This document shows positions 30,586 through 39,216 of a stretch of 41,993 nt of DNA, one piece after another. A program made the position numbers and the translations under genes. The stretch lies in the IMG/VR virus record IMGVR_UViG_3300028196_001342, positions 1-41,993 of that record. One strand, 5' to 3'. The DNA is from a virus. The notes under the pieces were generated by a model. That model was not told the origin of the DNA and ran no database searches. It saw nothing but the letters and a program-made list of their open reading frames with translations. Every line of letters begins with the position of its first letter. Position 1 is the stretch's first letter.

Positions 30586-32517
30586 ATGTTATACGGTATA
30601 CTTACACTATTATCTGCCTTAACAATTTCGGCAGTGGCTATATACTATTCCATTGCAGGTCTAGTGGCTATTTTTGCCGCGGCGGCAATTCCCATTATTA
30701 TTATGGGTACTGCATTAGAAATAGGTAAACTTGTTACCGCAGTATGGTTACACAAGTATTGGCAACAAGCAACATGGTGGCTTAAAACATATCTCACAAC
30801 CGCAGTTATTGTTCTCATGTTTATTACAAGCATGGGTATATTTGGATTCTTATCTAAAGCACATATTGAACAAACAAGTGCAGGCGAAGAAAGTGTTGCA
30901 CAAGTAGAACGTCTTGCAGGTGAGATTGAAAGACAACAAGATATTATTGTTCGTGCTGAAGAAAAAATTAAAAAATTAGAAACAAGTACAGTTGGTGGCG
31001 ATGCTAACATACAATCACAAATAGATGCTGAACAAGAACGTATTGACAAAGCATATATTAGAGTACAACCTGCTATTGATGAACAACAAAAAATTATTGA
31101 TAGTCAAGCAACACTATATAAAAATGAACTTGCTAAAATAGATGCTGAGATGGAAACTCTACAAGGTTACATCGATAGTGGTGATACTAAAAAAGCACAA
31201 CAAATGATTGGTGCTAGTGCTGACGGTATCTTTGGTAAAAAGACTGCTGACAAGATTGGTGACTGGCAAGAAGAAAAAGCAAAAGAACGAAACGAACTTA
31301 TTGATAAGATTGAACGTGCTAGTAACAATCCTCAAGCAAAAGCGGCCGCAGAAGAAATTAAACGTCTACGTACTACTGTAGAACAACAAATAAAAGATTC
31401 AAATGCTCTTATTAATCGTTTACGTAATCAACTAGGCGATACTGATAAGACAGCAGACATTGACGCACAAGTAGATGCTCAAAACTTAAGAATTAAAAAT
31501 GCTAACACAGAAATAGATACACTAACAGATGAGAAGTATGCACTTGAAGGTGAGTACAGAAAACTTGAAGCAGAAGTAGGGCCTATCAAATACATTGCAG
31601 AATTTGTTTATGGTGAAAATGCTACACAAAACATGTTAGAAGAAGCAGTACGTTGGGTTATTATTATAATCATATTTGTATTTGATCCACTAGCAGTACT
31701 ATTACTAATTGCATCACAATATACATTCCATTGGAGAAACACGGGAGGTAGTTTGCCCCCAAAGCACGATCCGGACAACGATCCGGATAACACTCCAACA
31801 GTTACACAAGAAGAGTGGGACGAAGCACACAGACAAAACTATGAGTTTGATCGTGCTAAAGCAATTGATGCCAATATTCCCCCGGACACAGAAGAAAAGA
31901 AAGAGTCCGTAATATCTAAAAAAAAGACTGACCAATATCTCCTTTGGGAAGACATAGATCCTGAACCGCAAGAAACTGTAGAACAAGAAGAAATTAATCC
32001 GCAGAAAACTGTTGATCCAAATCAAATAGAAATTGATTTTGATACAGAGCCTAAGAAAAAGTATACTAAAACAATAAATCCGTTTTTCTATGCTGACGAA
32101 AAAGTAAATGATGTTGATGATACTATCGACGATATGAAAGACAAAGGGCAATGGCCGGATCAAGCATCAAAAGAATCACAACAAACAGTTACTCAACAAC
32201 TTGAAAAGATTGATGACTTAGATGCTTGGAATAGTTGGGTAGAGAAAGCAAACGAAGAAGCAGAGAATAATCCAGAAGATTTTAAACAAAATTCAGAACA
32301 GAATGAAAATAGTGTGTTTAACAAAATAAACAAAGCAAGACAAAACTTTGATCCTAGCAAGATTAAAGAACTAGAAATTACTGAAGAACAGTATAGAGAC
32401 GCAAGTCAAAAGCATATCATATCTCTTATAGAAAGGTTAAAGGACGGACTAATTAAAGTAGACGACCTTACAGAAACTGAAGCAAATAAGATTACTACAT
32501 TATTAGATAAGAATTAA
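30586..32517 (+). CDS. Large coiled-coil membrane protein with a PG-binding-like motif, 643 aa
   Basis: Hydrophobic segments occur at about residues 4-24, 24-45 and 70-90. A long charged coiled coil (about 95-335) follows, then another membrane segment (about 356-382) and a Pro/Glu/Asp-rich cytoplasmic-type tail. Inside the coiled coil, DGIFGKKTADKI (213-224) resembles the core of peptidoglycan-binding domain 1. The architecture suggests an envelope-spanning scaffold or a membrane sensor. A GTTAAATA late-like motif lies about ten bases before the ATG. The family is not recognised with confidence. Confidence 0.78.
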   Translation: MLYGILTLLSALTISAVAIYYSIAGLVAIFAAAAIPIIIMGTALEIGKLVTAVWLHKYWQQATWWLKTYLTTAVIVLMFITSMGIFGFLSKAHIEQTSAGEESVAQVERLAGEIERQQDIIVRAEEKIKKLETSTVGGDANIQSQIDAEQERIDKAYIRVQPAIDEQQKIIDSQATLYKNELAKIDAEMETLQGYIDSGDTKKAQQMIGASADGIFGKKTADKIGDWQEEKAKERNELIDKIERASNNPQAKAAAEEIKRLRTTVEQQIKDSNALINRLRNQLGDTDKTADIDAQVDAQNLRIKNANTEIDTLTDEKYALEGEYRKLEAEVGPIKYIAEFVYGENATQNMLEEAVRWVIIIIIFVFDPLAVLLLIASQYTFHWRNTGGSLPPKHDPDNDPDNTPTVTQEEWDEAHRQNYEFDRAKAIDANIPPDTEEKKESVISKKKTDQYLLWEDIDPEPQETVEQEEINPQKTVDPNQIEIDFDTEPKKKYTKTINPFFYADEKVNDVDDTIDDMKDKGQWPDQASKESQQTVTQQLEKIDDLDAWNSWVEKANEEAENNPEDFKQNSEQNENSVFNKINKARQNFDPSKIKELEITEEQYRDASQKHIISLIERLKDGLIKVDDLTETEANKITTLLDKN

Positions 32518-32518
32518 T

Positions 32519-32911
32519 ATGCCAAATAAAATAAACTTGATCACACCGCCCGATAACTTATACAACAACAACTTTTCTTTAAATCTAATCAATACTACAG
32601 ATGCTGAAAAAGAAAAGATTAGTAACTACTTGGGCAAACAAAAAGATGATAGAGAAATAAACTTGTATGCATATACAAATGAAAGTAATCCTACTTGGTT
32701 ACTTAACAGAGTAAATGGTGAAATTAAAACCTATATTAATCTTGACAATACCAGTGATATTAGTGTACAATATACTAGTTACATATTAAGTAAGAGTAAC
32801 GTTTACTACTACACAGAGGATAAAAATATGAAAGAAGTTTACAGTCTGATTAGTACAAACAATGTAACTGGCATCAATAATTTTTTAGATAAGGTATACA
32901 ATGAGCAATAA
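32519..32911 (+). CDS. Hypothetical protein, 130 aa
   Basis: It is Asn/Tyr/Ser-rich with a mixed fold and begins MPNKINLITPPDNLYNNNFS. The ATG lies one base after the previous stop, and the end overlaps the clpX ATG by 11 bases. Coupling to ClpX could reflect a shared task, but only order supports that. Confidence 0.75.
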   Translation: MPNKINLITPPDNLYNNNFSLNLINTTDAEKEKISNYLGKQKDDREINLYAYTNESNPTWLLNRVNGEIKTYINLDNTSDISVQYTSYILSKSNVYYYTEDKNMKEVYSLISTNNVTGINNFLDKVYNEQ

Positions 32912-34154
32912 ACAACAAGATCACCACTGTCACTTTTGTGGCAAAGATAAAAAAGAAGTAACCAAATTGATTGTCGGTGACGACAGTGCAATTTGTAATG
33001 AATGTATTGATTTATGTGTAACTATTTTAACTAAAGAAAAAGTCAAAAGTATTCATACTAAGAAAGAAGCATTTGATACAACTAAACTTAATCCAAAAAT
33101 GATTAAAGAGTATCTTGATCAACATGTAATTGGACAGGAACAAACAAAGTTAGCAATGAGTGTTGCAGTAGCACAACACTACAAAAAATTAAACAATCCA
33201 AGTGATGATATTAAATTAGATAAAACTAACGTAATGGTTATGGGTCCAACAGGATCAGGTAAAACATTAATTGCACAAACTATTGCAGACTTCCTTAATG
33301 TACCGTTTGCTATTTGTGATGCTACAACACTTACAGAAGCAGGATACGTTGGTGATGATGTAGAAAGTATTATTACTAGGCTAGTAACAGAAGCAGATGG
33401 AAACATTGAACTAGCACAACGTGGTATTGTGTTTGTAGATGAAATTGATAAAATTACAAAAAAATCACAAAACGTTTCAGTTACAAGAGATGTTAGTGGA
33501 GAAGGTGTACAACAAGGTCTTTTAAAGATTATTGAAGGAACTAAAGTTAGAGTTAATGCAGGACAAAACAAACGTAAGCATCCAGGTGCTGAAATGGTAG
33601 ACATTGATACAACAGATATATTATTTGTAGTTGGTGGTGCATTTGTTGGATTGGATAAACTACTATCAGAACGTACAAATCAAAACGGAATGGGTTTTGG
33701 TGCAGACATACAAGATCCAAATGCAGAAGCAGACTTATCACAAATACTTCCAGAAGACTTAATCAAGTACGGTTTCATTCCAGAGTTTATTGGTCGTTTT
33801 GGCTTAATTACATACGTAAATCAGTTGACACAAGAGCAACTATGTAGTATTATTAAAGAGCCTAAGAACAGTTTAGTAAAACAATATAGTTATTTGTTTG
33901 GACTAGACAATATAAACTTAGAGTTCACTGATGGAGCAATTAAAGCGATTGCTTCCAAAGCACAAGAACTTAAGACAGGTGCTCGTGGACTTAAAAAGAT
34001 TATAGAAGAGGCATTGTTACAGTATCAATATGACGCTGAAGATTTAGCGGCAGAAGGTTTGGAGACTATAACGATACAAGAAGAAACGATAACTAATAGC
34101 GACACACCGTTACTGGTATATAGAAACAAAAGGACAAATGGCAAAAAACATTAA
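32901..34154 (+). CDS. clpX: ATP-dependent unfoldase ClpX
   Basis: ClpX recognises tagged proteins and threads them into ClpP. This 417-residue copy is complete. The N-terminal zinc domain has C10, C13, C32 and C35; Walker A is GPTGSGKT (115-122); Walker B is IVFVDEID (176-183). The pore loop GYVG (148-151) and the RKH loop (225-227), both used to grip ssrA tags, are intact. The ClpP-docking IGF tripeptide reads MGF (264-266), a conservative change. No ClpP gene is in the window, so it would use host ClpP or act alone as an unfoldase. It may serve the phage tmRNA tag. Confidence 0.96.
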   Translation: MSNKQQDHHCHFCGKDKKEVTKLIVGDDSAICNECIDLCVTILTKEKVKSIHTKKEAFDTTKLNPKMIKEYLDQHVIGQEQTKLAMSVAVAQHYKKLNNPSDDIKLDKTNVMVMGPTGSGKTLIAQTIADFLNVPFAICDATTLTEAGYVGDDVESIITRLVTEADGNIELAQRGIVFVDEIDKITKKSQNVSVTRDVSGEGVQQGLLKIIEGTKVRVNAGQNKRKHPGAEMVDIDTTDILFVVGGAFVGLDKLLSERTNQNGMGFGADIQDPNAEADLSQILPEDLIKYGFIPEFIGRFGLITYVNQLTQEQLCSIIKEPKNSLVKQYSYLFGLDNINLEFTDGAIKAIASKAQELKTGARGLKKIIEEALLQYQYDAEDLAAEGLETITIQEETITNSDTPLLVYRNKRTNGKKH

Positions 34155-34404
34155 GGTAAGAACAATGGCACAAGTTAGAGACCCCAACGAAGCGGGCCTG
34201 AGTGTAGTAGTACGTGGCGAAGGTGAACGAGAGTTTATGAAAGCCATGCGTAAGTTTAAACGTAAAGTTGCTGAAAGCGGAATTATTAATGACTTCCGAG
34301 ACAAGCAGTACTATGAAAAACCTAGCGATAAGAAACGCAAGGCTAAGAAGCAGGCAGTACGTAGGCAACAACGTGCATTGTTAGATGAAAAAAACAACTA
34401 CTAA
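34138..34404 (+). CDS. rpsU: Ribosomal protein bS21 homolog
   Basis: The core matches bS21: VVVRGEGEREFMKAMRKFKR, then AESGIINDFRDKQYYEKPSD and the basic tail KKRKAKKQAVRRQQR. These align with the bacterial order R-F-K-R, E-x-x-G-I-x, F-Y-E-K-P and Lys/Arg tail. bS21 sits near the anti-Shine-Dalgarno end of 16S rRNA and influences initiation. At 88 residues it has a 15-20 residue N-terminal extension over many host forms. The ATG at 34138 has AAAGGA upstream; a later ATG at 34165 would remove the extension. It overlaps clpX by 17 bases. Confidence 0.93.
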   Translation: MAKNIKVRTMAQVRDPNEAGLSVVVRGEGEREFMKAMRKFKRKVAESGIINDFRDKQYYEKPSDKKRKAKKQAVRRQQRALLDEKNNY

Positions 34405-34416
34405 TAGGCAATAGAA

Positions 34417-34956
34417 ATGGCAACACATGCAATGATAGACCTAGAAACTCTAGGCACTAAACCAGATTGTGTGATACTAACATTAGGCGCAATCAAATTC
34501 GACCCTTTCACTAATGAAGAACCACACAGTGGTCTTTATCAAAAACTTGACATAGACGAGCAAGATAAATTAAAAAGAACACAAGATGAAAGCACTATCG
34601 AATGGTGGGGTAAGCAAACCCAGAGTGTGCAAGAAGAAGCCTTTTCAGAAGAAGGACGTATTAGTTTAGATCAAATGACAAAAGAGATCAACAAGTTTCT
34701 TGTTGGTGTTGATGTAGTATGGGCTCAAGGGCCTGCTTTTGATATTGTTATATTAGAAAATTTATACCAGCAATTAGGATTACCTATACCGTGGAACTTT
34801 TGGCAGATAAGAGATAGTAGAACATTGTTTAGTTTACTATCTAAAGATCCACGTAAAGCAATTCAGCAAGAAGCACACAATGCCTTGGCTGATTGTTACT
34901 ATCAAGCATTATCGGTACAGACCGCATACAAGGAGTTAAACTTAAATGCGAATTGA
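34417..34956 (+). CDS. dexA: DexA-like 3'-5' exonuclease (DEDDh family)
   Basis: The active site is visible: D8 and E10 in MIDLETLG, D109 in GPAFDIVIL, and H154 with D159 in HNALADC. STIEWWGKQ (59-67) is a segment characteristic of T4 DexA and related exonucleases. Length (179 aa) is close to the family. It would degrade single-stranded DNA or RNA from the 3' end, perhaps recycling host nucleic acid. It overlaps the GMP reductase gene by 11 bases. Confidence 0.86.
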   Translation: MATHAMIDLETLGTKPDCVILTLGAIKFDPFTNEEPHSGLYQKLDIDEQDKLKRTQDESTIEWWGKQTQSVQEEAFSEEGRISLDQMTKEINKFLVGVDVVWAQGPAFDIVILENLYQQLGLPIPWNFWQIRDSRTLFSLLSKDPRKAIQQEAHNALADCYYQALSVQTAYKELNLNAN

Positions 34957-36115
34957 AGAAGATTTAAAACTAGATTATAAAGATGTATTAATTAGACCCA
35001 AACGTAGTACGTTAGGTAGTCGCAAGGAAGTAGACTTAGAACGTGGATTTACTTTCCGCAACTATAGACCATACGTAGCAACTGATGTATTACCAGATGG
35101 ATATCCAGTAGTACAAGAACAATACAGACACTATCGCGGCACACCTATTATGGCGGCTAACATGGACGGAGTTGGTACATTTGAAATGGCTGATAAGTTA
35201 GCAGAAGGTAAAATTTTTACTTGCTTGGTTAAAACTTATAGTATAAATGAATTAGTTAACTATTTTGATAGTGACATGCCAGAACGTACAGACTATGTTG
35301 CTATGAGTATTGGTATTACAGATTCCGATCATGCAAAGTTTAGAGATGTATATGAACAAACAGGCAGTAGACTAAAGTATGTTTGTATTGATGTAGCAAA
35401 TGGTTATAGTAGTCGCTTTAGAGATACAGTATCAGAATTTAGAATGATGTATCCAAATCTAGTAATTATAGCAGGTAACGTGGTTACCGGAGAGATGACA
35501 GAGGAGTTGATTCTTGCAGGAGCAGATATTGTTAAAGTTGGGATTGGGCCTGGTAGTGTTTGTACTACTAGGATACAGACTGGTGTTGGATATCCGCAGT
35601 TATCCGCAGTCATGGAATGCGCCGACGCGGCACATGGCCTTGGTGGACATATTATCGCTGATGGCGGTTGTACTTGTCCTGGCGATGTTGCTAAAGCGTT
35701 TGCTGGAGGTGCTGACTTTGTAATGCTAGGAGGTATGCTTGCCGGACACGATCAAGGTGGCGGTGAAGTAATTACTAAACACTATCAAACAAATGAAATT
35801 ATACGAGAAGACGTTGGCGACCAAACAAAAGAGACACGCCGAGTCGAAGAAAAACAGTTTGTACAATTCTACGGTATGAGTAGTGATGCCGCAAATAAAA
35901 AGCATTTTGGTGGACTAAAGGACTATCGTTCATCAGAAGGTCGCGAAGTACTTGTTCCATATAGGGGCGATGTTGCGGCTACAGTACAAGATTTACTAGG
36001 CGGATTGCGTAGTACTTGTACATATGCAGGTGCTATTAGACTTAAACACTTAATGCGTTGTACAACGTTTATTAGGTGTACACAACAGTTTAATAGTGTT
36101 TATGCTAATAACTAA
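34946..36115 (+). CDS. guaC: GMP reductase
   Basis: GMP reductase converts GMP to IMP with NADPH. KVGIGPGSVCTTRIQTGVGY holds catalytic C206. DGGCTCPGDVAKAFAGGADF and MLGGMLAGHD follow, then FYGMSSDAANKKHFGG and a C-terminal TTFIRCTQQ. These fit GuaC better than IMP dehydrogenase, and no CBS domains are present. At 389 residues it is longer than E. coli GuaC, mainly by an early insertion. It may rebalance purines from degraded host nucleic acid towards AMP. The gene start lies inside dexA. Confidence 0.92.
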   Translation: MRIEEDLKLDYKDVLIRPKRSTLGSRKEVDLERGFTFRNYRPYVATDVLPDGYPVVQEQYRHYRGTPIMAANMDGVGTFEMADKLAEGKIFTCLVKTYSINELVNYFDSDMPERTDYVAMSIGITDSDHAKFRDVYEQTGSRLKYVCIDVANGYSSRFRDTVSEFRMMYPNLVIIAGNVVTGEMTEELILAGADIVKVGIGPGSVCTTRIQTGVGYPQLSAVMECADAAHGLGGHIIADGGCTCPGDVAKAFAGGADFVMLGGMLAGHDQGGGEVITKHYQTNEIIREDVGDQTKETRRVEEKQFVQFYGMSSDAANKKHFGGLKDYRSSEGREVLVPYRGDVAATVQDLLGGLRSTCTYAGAIRLKHLMRCTTFIRCTQQFNSVYANN

Positions 36116-36127
36116 TAAGGAAAGACA

Positions 36128-36682
36128 ATGATTAAAGGATTTAAAATCCCAAATACAACGTTCCAAGTTAGAACTGGCGATTCGGTCTTAGATGACGGTT
36201 GCAGTTTTGATGAAGGTATGTGGACAACAATGACAACAGATGACTACTTCAAAGGTAGACGTGTTGTGTTGTTTAGTTTACCAGGTGCGTTTACACCAAC
36301 ATGTACATCAACACAATTACCAAGTTTTGAAGAAAATTATAATACTATTAAATCATTAGGTATTGATGAAGTATATTGTTGTTCAGTTAATGATACATTT
36401 GTAATGAATGCATGGGCTGAGATACTTAAAGTTAAAAATGTAAAAGTTATTCCAGATGGTAGTGGAAACTTTACACGTTACATGGGTATGCTTATTGGTA
36501 AGAATCATAGAGGCTTTGGAAATAGAAGTTGGAGATACATGGCTGTTATTAATGACGGCGTTGTAGAACAATGGTGGCAAGAGCCAGGCATTAACAATGA
36601 CGGTTCAGATGCTGATCCATATATTGAAACAACTCCAGAAAATATGATGACTTACTTACAGACTGCATCAACCCCAGAGTAA
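36128..36682 (+). CDS. Peroxiredoxin (Prx5-like)
   Basis: The peroxidatic motif PGAFTPTCTSTQ (52-63), with C59 and T56, is diagnostic of the Prx5 subgroup. The matching arginine lies in the NRSWRYMAVI region. Length is 184 aa. It reduces hydrogen and organic peroxides using a thiol partner; the phage glutaredoxin is one candidate reductant. AAGGAAAGAC precedes the ATG, and a terminator follows. It may protect infected cells or the di-iron and Fe-S enzymes. Confidence 0.92.
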   Translation: MIKGFKIPNTTFQVRTGDSVLDDGCSFDEGMWTTMTTDDYFKGRRVVLFSLPGAFTPTCTSTQLPSFEENYNTIKSLGIDEVYCCSVNDTFVMNAWAEILKVKNVKVIPDGSGNFTRYMGMLIGKNHRGFGNRSWRYMAVINDGVVEQWWQEPGINNDGSDADPYIETTPENMMTYLQTASTPE

Positions 36683-36712
36683 GTATCACACAATTAGCAT
36701 TAACTTAAATAG

Positions 36713-36746
36713 AACTGTTAGAGGCATGGTGTTTCTAACAGTTTTT
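36713..36746 (+). terminator. Terminator after the peroxiredoxin gene
   Basis: A 10-bp stem AACTGTTAGA/TCTAACAGTT (36713-36722 with 36734-36743) is followed by a T run. Confidence 0.85.
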
Positions 36747-36795
36747 AACGACCGCTAAGATTACATCGAAGCATTAAGCAACAGGAGAAATTACC

Positions 36796-37845
36796 TTGGA
36801 AAATATAAACTTGCTGTACAAGGGGCAAGAATACCTACTGTTTATTGCGTTCATTATGATGATTGCGGGTTTGATAAAAGAACATAATTTGTTTGCAGGT
36901 GCTTACGCCTACATACAAAAAGTGTTTAAATCAAAACGTGTAATTGTTGCACTAATGAGTGCGTTTACTGGTATACTTCCCATATCAGGTCGAGTAACAG
37001 TTTCGGCTGGTATGTTAGACACCCTCGCTCCTCCAAAAGGATCACCAGGACGAGAGAAGTTTGGCATCATCGACTATCTATCAACACACCACTACTATGT
37101 TTGGTCACCACTGGAAAAGACTATTCTTATTCCTATGGCCGCATTTAGTATTGGATACGGAGCAGTTGTGTTCAAACTACTGCCTTTATTAATTGTATCA
37201 CTAGGAGTAGTGTTTACATATATTACCTTCTTTGTAAAAGAAGATGACATCCAACTTAACACACAGAATAAACATTTTAAAGTATCAAACGTTATTAGAA
37301 ATGTGTTTCCGTTTTTAGTTGCTATTGTTCTAGCACTTAACCCAATTGGAGGGTTAGACCCGTGGTTAGTGTTTGGTGCATTACTATTTTACTATATGAT
37401 TCTTACGTTAACATGGGATTATAAAAAGTTACTAGGCTTTGTAGACTTTAAGTTACTTGCCTGGGTAGCAGTTATCATTGTAGTTGCAAACTTTACTAGA
37501 GAGAATACTAATGACATCAAAGCATATCTTGAAAGTACTGCATTTAATATTAATACAATAACAGGATTTAGTATCATAAGTGCGTTAGCATTTGGATCAG
37601 CATTCTTGTTTGGTTCAAGTAGCAGATTTGCCGCTATTACTACTATACTATCTTTAGTATACGGAGTTGAATATTTTGTATGGTTCTTTGCATTAGATTA
37701 CGCAGGATACTTAATATCACCTATGCACAAATGCATGGCAATTGGTAAACTATACTTTGGCACACCTTGGAAGAGATACTTAAATGCACTAGGTGCATGG
37801 ATAGCATTACTTTTAGGTGCAGGTGCACTTACACTAATAATTTAA
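36796..37845 (+). CDS. DUF401-like multi-pass transporter
   Basis: The protein has about nine hydrophobic segments in 349 residues. It contains GILPISGRVTVSAGMLDTLA followed by the Tyr/Trp-rich DYLSTHHYYVWSPLEK, and a second related re-entrant-type segment, GSAFLFGSSSRFAAITTIL. This pattern resembles DUF401/COG1906 membrane proteins of the ion-transporter class. The substrate is unknown. The start is TTG at 36796, ten bases after AGGAG; no ATG is near. It lies between a terminator and a barrel gene, suggesting an envelope-remodelling group. Confidence 0.68.
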   Translation: MENINLLYKGQEYLLFIAFIMMIAGLIKEHNLFAGAYAYIQKVFKSKRVIVALMSAFTGILPISGRVTVSAGMLDTLAPPKGSPGREKFGIIDYLSTHHYYVWSPLEKTILIPMAAFSIGYGAVVFKLLPLLIVSLGVVFTYITFFVKEDDIQLNTQNKHFKVSNVIRNVFPFLVAIVLALNPIGGLDPWLVFGALLFYYMILTLTWDYKKLLGFVDFKLLAWVAVIIVVANFTRENTNDIKAYLESTAFNINTITGFSIISALAFGSAFLFGSSSRFAAITTILSLVYGVEYFVWFFALDYAGYLISPMHKCMAIGKLYFGTPWKRYLNALGAWIALLLGAGALTLII

Positions 37846-37858
37846 AAAACTTAGGTAT

Positions 37859-37883
37859 CGGGCGAGGCTAATAATTTCGCCCG
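37859..37883 (+). other. GC-rich hairpin before the outer-membrane barrel gene
   Basis: CGGGCGA (37859-37865) pairs with TCGCCCG (37877-37883). No T run follows, and the barrel ATG lies only nine bases downstream without a visible Shine-Dalgarno sequence. It may be a weak terminator or a translation-control hairpin. Confidence 0.5.
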
Positions 37884-37892
37884 GTCAATCAA

Positions 37893-38453
37893 ATGAAAAA
37901 AATTCTCACAACATTAATTTTATGTTTCCCTATGTTAGCATGGGCGGATGATTTCGATAGCAATCAATTCACACTAAAAATACAAAACTCAAACTATGGT
38001 ATAGAAACAAGACAGTATACCAACAGTGAGCGTTCTCATATACAAATAGAAAAGTATGTAGGCAAATGGAAGTTTGCATATAGGTATGATGAAAACGGAA
38101 GTAAAACTGAACATCGTCCACGTATAGACTATAAACTATATGATAACGGTTTAGTTTACATAAAGCCTCGAGTTGAATATCGTTACTACGAAGGTACACG
38201 CAACGACTATTGGAGAGTAAGATCTGCAATAGGGTTAAGAGTAAAAGGTATGTACTTAGAAGTTAATCCAATGCTTAGACTAGGTAGTGGTTACAGTAAT
38301 GATTTAAGTATAGATGAATATCAAACTAAACTAGGCTATAAGTTTCCACTAGGTACAAAAGCACAACTTAATATGTTCGTGCAACGAGATAGTGATAAGA
38401 ACTTTAATAAAACAGATATGCTGTTTGGTACTAGTTTAGGATTTAAATTTTAA
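37893..38453 (+). CDS. Phage-encoded outer-membrane beta-barrel protein, 186 aa
   Basis: A signal peptide (MKKILTTLILCFPMLAWA) ends in a good signal peptidase I site, AWA|DD. The mature chain alternates polar and aromatic residues in strands with short turns, and the last strand ends in GFKF. The terminal Phe fits the BAM recognition signal of outer-membrane barrels. About eight to ten strands would fit the size. Phages use such proteins to block receptors or alter permeability, but the role here is inferred. Confidence 0.82.
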   Translation: MKKILTTLILCFPMLAWADDFDSNQFTLKIQNSNYGIETRQYTNSERSHIQIEKYVGKWKFAYRYDENGSKTEHRPRIDYKLYDNGLVYIKPRVEYRYYEGTRNDYWRVRSAIGLRVKGMYLEVNPMLRLGSGYSNDLSIDEYQTKLGYKFPLGTKAQLNMFVQRDSDKNFNKTDMLFGTSLGFKF

Positions 38454-39007
38454 AGTTTAACAGTGTCTTGTTTATAACGTCCGGCCATGATCCAGTTTAC
38501 ACTGACTCGGCTGGGCGTTGTAGACTTAATTGGATAGTGATTTAATCTTGCATCAAAAAATACCGCAGTATTTTCTTTATGATGATATTCAGTTCCATCA
38601 ATAACTGTACCACCGTCAGCATCATTTAGATAGTATAACAAACTCCAACGATTTTCATTTTCGTTATCAATATGTGGACTTGTTACTTGTCCAGGAGCAT
38701 ACATGTTTGCTCTGCATCTCATTATATGATCAATTTGTAACCAACTTTCATTGTGATATGCAAAACTATCAAATGCATGAGTAAGACTTGGTGCTAGGTA
38801 CCATTTGTCGTCCCCTGTAGGTTTATCATAGAATTGTGTAGCAAAACATCTTGCATAAGGGTCTGGATCATCAATAACTGAAATGCCTGGATAGTGCCAC
38901 GGAAACCCTTGATGAAGAATTTCTTTCTTAATACGTATGTGTAACCATTCTTCTGGTAAAAATGGATCTAATACTATTGGTTTTTTAGTTAATTGTACAT
39001 CTATCAA
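38450..39007 (-). CDS. 2-oxoglutarate/Fe(II)-dependent oxygenase
   Basis: The facial triad is visible: H112 and D114 in PHIDNE and H157 in RLNHYPI. R167 in SRVSVNW binds 2-oxoglutarate. Length (185 aa) matches small prolyl-hydroxylase-like or phage 2OG oxygenases. The substrate could be protein, nucleic acid or a small molecule. It is last in a minus-strand operon and ends in a four-base convergent overlap with the barrel gene. Confidence 0.88.
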   Translation of the reverse strand: MIDVQLTKKPIVLDPFLPEEWLHIRIKKEILHQGFPWHYPGISVIDDPDPYARCFATQFYDKPTGDDKWYLAPSLTHAFDSFAYHNESWLQIDHIMRCRANMYAPGQVTSPHIDNENENRWSLLYYLNDADGGTVIDGTEYHHKENTAVFFDARLNHYPIKSTTPSRVSVNWIMAGRYKQDTVKL

Positions 39008-39018
39008 TTTATATTTCC

Positions 39019-39216
39019 TTAACGATTAATATGATGGTTGTCATCATAGTACTGGACAATATGCTCATCGTCTTTGTCTTGTAGTTTTTCGCTCCACCAA
39101 CTTAAGAGTATTGCTACGAAGCCAATGGAAAGTATTACCCAAAAGAATGGCTCAGTGGTCAGCAAATGCCATAGCACTTGCAAACCATCTGTATCTGTAT
39201 AATCTATTTCAGCCAT
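39019..39216 (-). CDS. Small single-pass membrane protein, 65 aa
   Basis: One hydrophobic segment (about residues 25-42, FWVILSIGFVAILLSWW) is flanked by an acidic N-terminus and an acidic, His-containing tail. It overlaps the upstream DUF454 gene by 13 bases, so the two membrane proteins are probably made together. No family is recognised. Confidence 0.72.
   Translation of the reverse strand: MAEIDYTDTDGLQVLWHLLTTEPFFWVILSIGFVAILLSWWSEKLQDKDDEHIVQYYDDNHHINR

Noticed and set aside
34946-36115. IMP dehydrogenase as the identity of this gene
   Set aside because: No CBS domains are present, and the segments around the catalytic Cys and the C-terminus follow GMP reductase.
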